Shown here: positions 59,101 through 64,000 of the stretch, one piece after another
How the letters are laid out: each line of letters opens with the position of its first letter
How positions within the stretch are numbered: the stretch's first letter is position 1
Origin: Asterella californica
Taxonomy: Eukaryota; Streptophyta; Marchantiopsida; Marchantiales; Aytoniaceae
Assembly: GCA_036924285.1 (NCBI GenBank)
Contig: JAYKYS010000007.1
Location: forward strand, 17,732,001-17,796,000
Direction of reading: 5' to 3'
DNA: 64,000 nucleotides
Notes under the pieces: model-generated
Database searches by the model: none
What the model saw: only the letters and a program-made list of their open reading frames with translations
Told to the model about the DNA's origin: nothing
Made by a program: the position numbers and the translations under genes

Positions 59101-60898
59101 GATGCAAGGAAAGCATCCGGTGGCTTACGAAAGTCACAAGTTCTCAGAGACTGAGGCAAAATGGCCTGCTCATGAACAGGAGATGTTCGCAGTTATCCAT
59201 TGTTTGAAGCGTTGGGAGCATTATTTGTTACCAAGCAAAGTTACTGTTGTAACGGACTGTGAGGGTAATACATACTTTCAGAGTAAACCTCGTTTGTCAC
59301 GTAAACAACAGAGGTGGCAAGTGGAGCTTGCACGTTTTGATATCGAATGGCGGTATCAAAAGGGGAAGGAAAATATTCCAGCGGATGTGTTAAGCAGACG
59401 TGTCCAGACGTTAACAACCCAAGACACAAGTGAAGAGCTTTTGGATCGAATCAGACAAGCATTGCCAGATGATCCTCAGGCTCAACGTTGGACCAGCCAA
59501 CAAGGGAGAGATCCATTGGTACGTCATCTCTCATTTCGCAATGGCCTTTGGTTTTACAAGCAAACCAAGGTCTATGTTCCAGCTGGATCTCTAAGGACAC
59601 TCGTCATGCAAGAATGTCATGATTGTGAACTGGCTGGACATGGAGGACAAAATAGAACATTGCAACGAGTTAAAGAGCAGTTCTATTGGCCGTCCATGTT
59701 GGAGGATGTAATCAAGTACGTGCAGACTTGCTTGACATGTCAGCAACAACGAACTGAGCGGAGGAGACCTGCAGGGTTGCTGAGGCCATTGCCAATACCT
59801 GATGGGCCTTGGGAGAGCATAAGTATGGACTTATGCACAGGTTTACCCGAATCAGGAGGTTTTGATGCTCTGTTAGTTGTTATAGATCGTTTCAGTAAGC
59901 AAGCTCACCTCATCCCTTGTAGGGAAGCAGTGACGTCAAGAGGTGCCGCTGAACTGTTTATACGATATGTTTTTAAGTATCATGGGATGCCTAAAGACAT
60001 TGTTTCAGATCTGGATAGGAGGTTTGTAGCTGATTTTTGGAAGGGTTTGTTTCGAAGGCTCGGAACTATCCTCAAGTTCAGTTCCTCTTATCATCCTGAA
60101 ACTGATGGTCAGACGGAAAGGACGATCTAGATAGTAGAACAAGGGTTGAGAAACTATATCATGCGAGATCAGAGTGATTGGAGCGAGCACTTGGACTTGG
60201 TGGAGTTTACATATAGCAACACCAAGCACTCGAGTACAGGATTTAAACCATTTGAAGTGGTTTATCGGGGCTCTCATGCACCTTGGACTCCTATAGCTCT
60301 GGCTACCAAGGGGCATGAAAATACAGGAAGGTCGAATCAGGATCCTCCAGATCTAGAGACTTTCATACGTGTTCAGGGTACTGTGTTTCAAGAAGCCAAG
60401 AAACACATGGAGAAGGCACAACAACGGTATGCTAAGTATGCAAACCGTGGTAGACAAGATTTACAATTCGAAGAAGGACAAAGAGTCTGGTTGAGAACCA
60501 AGAACTTCAGAATCCCAGCAGGGGTGGATTTAGCCAAGAAGCTTCTTCCAAAGTGGGCAGGACCGTTCCTGATCGAGAAAAAGTTAGGTCCTGTGACCTA
60601 TAAGTTACGTTTTCCAGCTAGTATGAAGCATTATCACCCTATTATTCATGTTTCTAACTTAAAGATGTTTCGTGAGGAACTAGAGTCGTTGCCAGGAAGA
60701 TATCAGAAATGGCATCCAGTGTTAGAAGCATTACCAAGAGCTGATGATCTTGAGTTGATTGAGATAGTAGATCATCGAGCATCACCGAATCCAGATGGAG
60801 CTGGAGAACCCGTTACTCAATACCTATGTCGTTGGACAGGTAGAGTTCCGGGATTGGTAAGTGAAGCTTGGGAGTACCTAGATGATCTAGCATTGTAA
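56183..60898 (+). pseudogene. Gag-pol polyprotein of a Ty3/Gypsy element, one frame with two TAG stops
   Basis: ATG 56183 starts a single frame of 1572 codons to TAA 60896-60898. It is interrupted by TAG at 56894-56896 (codon 238, inside gag) and at 60128-60130 (codon 1316, inside integrase). Domains: a Glu/Gln-rich coiled N-terminus, then gag (ESWF-type region around residues 110-270), a Gly/Arg-rich linker and a zinc knuckle CFRCGRDGHIARDC (378-391). Next are the protease LLIDTGADVNVL (Asp about 453), reverse transcriptase with LPFGLSNAPGTF and YLDD (814-817), RNase H with HTDAS (Asp about 963), integrase HHCC finger (CLTCQQQ) and core (MDLCTGLP, VSDLDRRF). The tail GEPVTQYLCRWTGRV...EAWEYL resembles a chromodomain. 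The usual VSDRDPRF is altered. Glutamine at both stops is expected from relatives (inference). Stop readthrough is unlikely because the second lies in mid-integrase. Confidence 0.92.
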
Positions 60899-61365
60899 AA
60901 GTTTCAGGAACCACTGCGTAGATATTTTGTGAGACGACAATCTGCAGTGGTCTCTTCCAGCTAAGCGGTGGATTGAATCGAGTCAGGAGAGTCATGCAAA
61001 GGGCCCTTCAAGGACACTGGAACCGAGTAGATCTGGCCAATCTGCTCGTCTAAAGGTGGAGTTGTGGTCTGCTGACTTCTTATGACTGTCGGATGTCAAT
61101 CAGGTTTAGGCTGACGCTACTATGGCGTATCATAGTAAGGAGGTGGATAAAAAGAAACTGACGAGTTCACCACCTGGAAGCTAGGGTTCTGTCTCACCCG
61201 AAAGCTTCAACGGATGCTCGGTAATGGAGCATAGTCCTGAGAAAGGGCTTAATCTTACCCTGGATGGGGTACTGTTCCTCTGGATTTGAGGAAGTGTTGT
61301 TTCTAATGTGGTATTGTAGATACCGCAGTTCAGTGGAAGAACTGCGTTTTGCTGGTTGGGGCGAT
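60899..61365 (+). other. Non-coding 3' region of the retrotransposon
   Basis: It lies between the end of gag-pol and the 3' LTR. No frame or envelope-like gene is present. Purine-rich stretches such as AAGGAGGTGGATAAAAAGAAA near 61137 could be the polypurine tract if the LTR starts earlier than I place it. Confidence 0.5.
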
Positions 61366-62312
61366 TGTAACACCTTTTGCTTTTTCCCCAAACCAGATGG
61401 CATTCGGGCAGTGATTAACCCAAACGTGGCAGCTGCATGGTCATAAAGCAGGCTCAAGAGACTAGATAAAAGAGTGTCGCGAGCCCTAAAGGAGGCCATT
61501 CTCAGTTTCAGTTTTGGGAGAAGTGCACTCTTGGTGGTGAGAGAGGAGACAGTATTTTCCAGTGTAGTGTATATTGCCTTTGAGGTCAGAAATCAGGAGC
61601 TAGAACTGTGCAAATCAGATCCCTTGGAGAGTAGACTTGGAGAGCAGATCTGGAGAGCAGACTTGGGGTGTTGATTAGATCGCTGACTTGGGGTCTGATC
61701 TGTTGAGTAACAGAAATCAGGGCGTTCAGAGTGAAAGTAGGTTCTTCTGGCGAAGTCTTAGTTCTGGAGTTGTTGAGTAGAGAAGAATTGCCGGTCCAAG
61801 AGCGCTGCGTGACCTTGTCAGCAAGTAATGCCATGTAATGTATATGAGCCCGTGAATTCCTCCATTCTGATAAGTAGGCTTGAGTTGTGTGCCAAAACTG
61901 AGTTGGGCGCATCTAGTGTCGTGTTGACTTTATTTCGATGTAATTGCTTTGCCTTCCTACTTCCTAGCATCTACTAGGTCTCCTAGTCTTGGCGGTTGCT
62001 CCTAGTGGGTCCTGGCGTTCCGACTTGATCACCAGTAGCGGAAGCGCTGCCCAAATTTTATGCAACCCAGGTCTAGAATAGTTCCACCTGTATTTAGTAA
62101 CCTAAGATTGACCAGAGACCTACAAAGGACTAGTTGGTTATTCGAAACTCGTTCAACAGTTATTGAATCCTTTGTGCTTATTAGCGGATAGTTTAAAGAA
62201 CTGGATCTGGAGACACAAATAAAGTATACAGGTCTCCAGGGAGGTTCACGTTCGGCAGTTCATTGATTAGAGATTAAGGAATCTGTTCCGAGATCTGCGG
62301 TCGAACGTTACA
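61366..62312 (+). repeat. 3' long terminal repeat
   Basis: It begins TGTAACACC and ends CGGTCGAACGTTACA. It is 64 bases shorter than the 5' LTR; the right ~370 bases differ from it by only about a dozen changes by eye, while the left part is strongly diverged. Confidence 0.8.
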
Positions 62313-62539
62313 TACACAGTTGATCGTTCCGTATGTCTCAAAAAGTTTCTTAACACTTTTATCAAGGCTATACTATGTCTTCATAAAATTAGAAAAACAT
62401 TTCACTACCACACGTCATTAAACGTGACATATGTAGAATTGTTTAGTTTTTAATTTATTATCTCACTTGCTTCAACTAAAATTGTTAGCTAAAATAGAGG
62501 AGTTTGTTGATAAAAACACATGAATTTAATCCAGACATT

Positions 62540-62585
62540 ACTTTATTATCTAACCTTTCGTGAAGAAGGGTTAGATAAAGCTACT
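62540..62585 (+). repeat. Single hairpin related to the two-hairpin modules
   Basis: CTTTATTATCTAACC and GGGTTAGATAAAG around a short loop match the second stem of copy B (CCTAACC...GGTTAGATAAT). No C/T-rich first stem is present. Confidence 0.5.
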
Positions 62586-62869
62586 GTGAATTGGAATACG
62601 AATAAGCTAGCATGATGGTATATAGACATAGACTATATTGACAAAAGTTCAACCTAGATATGAATCATGATCACACAAGCGTCAAAACTCCTTTGTTGAA
62701 GAATGTTCGTATATGACATAACATATTATTCTCTTTTTTCGTGGAATGTTTGTCTTGTATATGCTTTCTACCGAACATGCATCAGGTATCGCGTATGATC
62801 ATCATATAATTGCAAACTTTACATTTCACTCGGTCCCATACTCTACTCGAGACTATAAACTGTTGGAAA

Positions 62870-63525
62870 GAGAAACACGGCGCAATGGATAGCAAACGGA
62901 TGAGAAGACTCCATCAAGCAGAACAATGGAGAAGAGGGACCCGAAGATCTAAATAAGAAACGCGTATGACCTATGCTGACCATAAAGCACTGGCGAAAGT
63001 TTCATCGAGCAGCGTAATATCACGAGAAGAAAAAATGTTTGGAGACGGTCTCCTGCAAAGTGGAGTCTGGAAGATAGAAAACATTTTCATGACTTGGCAC
63101 GAGTTTTGTACGGTTGCAGCAGATTTCTGTAATCTTGTGTCTTGACAACAGATTCTCACTTTGAAAAGACCTACTTGTGCTAAATCATTTGACCAACGTC
63201 GATAACCTATCAAACTTCTCTGTAATAATATGGATTATCCATGATGAAATGTGAGTGCGGTTGCTGCCTCAGTTTGAATGGCCCTACTGTTCTTTAGCAA
63301 GAATCGAACGAGACCGATTTGCTGTAGACATTCAATGTTTTTGTAACAAGAAAAAAGAACCGTCATTGTGAACTCTAGTTAGAAAGCAAGCAATGACGAA
63401 GAAACATATTCACCTATAAAGACACAACGTGACACAATGAATAGCAAACGGATGGAAAGACCCCATCAAGCCTTACAAGGGAAAGGAGGACCCGAAGGGC
63501 CAAGCAACTAAAGCCGCGAAGGGAA
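62870..63525 (+). repeat. Direct repeat of about 95 bp, two copies 550 bases apart
   Basis: CAATG(G/A)ATAGCAAACGGATG followed by AGAC(T/C)CCATCAAGC and GGACCCGAAG occurs at about 62883-62951 and 63437-63500. The segment between holds no recognisable gene. Confidence 0.65.
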
Positions 63526-63827
63526 TAGTTCACCTATAAATACATGCAAAGATGTCTTTTTCTCGTCAAACAAGCATAATGTTTGGTGGTATCTCCCCAC
63601 CATACCCTGCGTGATCGTACTGCGCTGGACATACCGTGGAGTCTTTCGGAAGGGATCTCGGACGGGAACACCCCGGGAGTCGACGGGCGACGGCCCCGGA
63701 AAATCCCGTAAAATATTGAATTGCTGTGCGACGGATTAGCCAGGACGATGACCAGCAGACGGACGATGACGCGCGGCCTAACAGGAACATGCACTCGCGG
63801 TTCCTTCTGGGTGCCGAGATGAACTAG

Positions 63828-63960
63828 TAAATTATCCAACATGTTGTTATTCTTTATCAGTATAATCAAGTATATCATATGCAATGTAATCTACATAAAT
63901 ATCATGGAAACCATAAGTAAATTATCCAACATGTTGTTATTCTTTATCAATATAATGTTA
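63828..63960 (+). repeat. Direct repeat of 42 bp, two copies 89 bases apart
   Basis: GTAAATTATCCAACATGTTG and the following ATTCTTTATCA(G/A)TATAAT occur at 63828-63868 and 63917-63957 with one mismatch, indicating a recent duplication. Confidence 0.85.
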
Positions 63961-64000
63961 ATATTTCCTCATCAATGTGCTGTCCTTATTTTTCATATTA

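Larger units (their letters stand above)
55122..62312 (+). mobile_element. Ty3/Gypsy LTR retrotransposon, chromovirus-like, near complete
   Basis: Order: LTR (55122-56132), primer binding site (56135-56146), gag-pol (56183-60898), 3' non-coding part, LTR (61366-62312). The order protease, reverse transcriptase, RNase H, integrase defines Ty3/Gypsy, and a chromodomain-like C-terminus points to chromoviruses. Five-base target duplications at the outer ends are not seen (CCCAA versus TACAC), and no strong polypurine tract precedes 61366. The element is disabled by two nonsense codons. Confidence 0.9.

Overview
This is nuclear DNA of a land plant. The two best genes are plant-type: a capping enzyme with a fused cysteine-phosphatase triphosphatase, and an intron-poor SF3B3. 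They sit among Ty3/Gypsy, Mutator-like, PIF/Harbinger-like and HUH-endonuclease remnants. A non-flowering lineage such as a bryophyte seems possible from the repeat mix, but that is a guess from style, not a measurement.

Layout. 1-1610: no gene seen, one perfect 20-bp hairpin. 1611-6464 (-): 16-exon mRNA capping enzyme; the exons I placed join in phase to 669 codons plus stop. 8690-9677 (-): three-exon gene for a 175-residue protein of unknown function. About 10.48-10.93 kb (-): possible exons of an unidentified gene. 11.2-15.5 kb: repeat-rich block holding a decayed HUH endonuclease gene (12.42-14.06 kb, -). 15.5-25.2 kb: AT-rich, nearly gene-free, with a Harbinger transposase pseudogene and several copies of a two-hairpin repeat. 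25.2-38.6 kb: scrambled Ty3/Gypsy debris in both orientations between two copies of a ~300-bp direct repeat, including tandem arrays of ~182-bp and ~157-bp period. 39.5-40.8 kb (-): a second decayed HUH endonuclease, homologous to the first. 43235-47619 (+): SF3B3, three exons, 1214 residues. 49.3-52.1 kb: Mutator-like element with ~480-bp terminal inverted repeats and a broken transposase. 52.8-54.1 kb: diverged duplications. 55.1-62.3 kb: near-complete Ty3/Gypsy chromovirus-like element with LTRs, primer binding site and one long gag-pol frame cut by two TAG codons. 62.3-64 kb: AT-rich, short direct repeats.

Function. The two recognisable host genes both act on RNA polymerase II transcripts (5' capping; U2 snRNP/SF3b branch-site recognition), but they are about 37 kb apart with transposon debris between them, so nothing suggests joint control. 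The most unusual content is the pair of HUH (HLH plus YxxK) endonuclease remnants, which look like a Replitron-type rolling-circle transposon family, and the recurring two-hairpin repeat of the AT-rich block.
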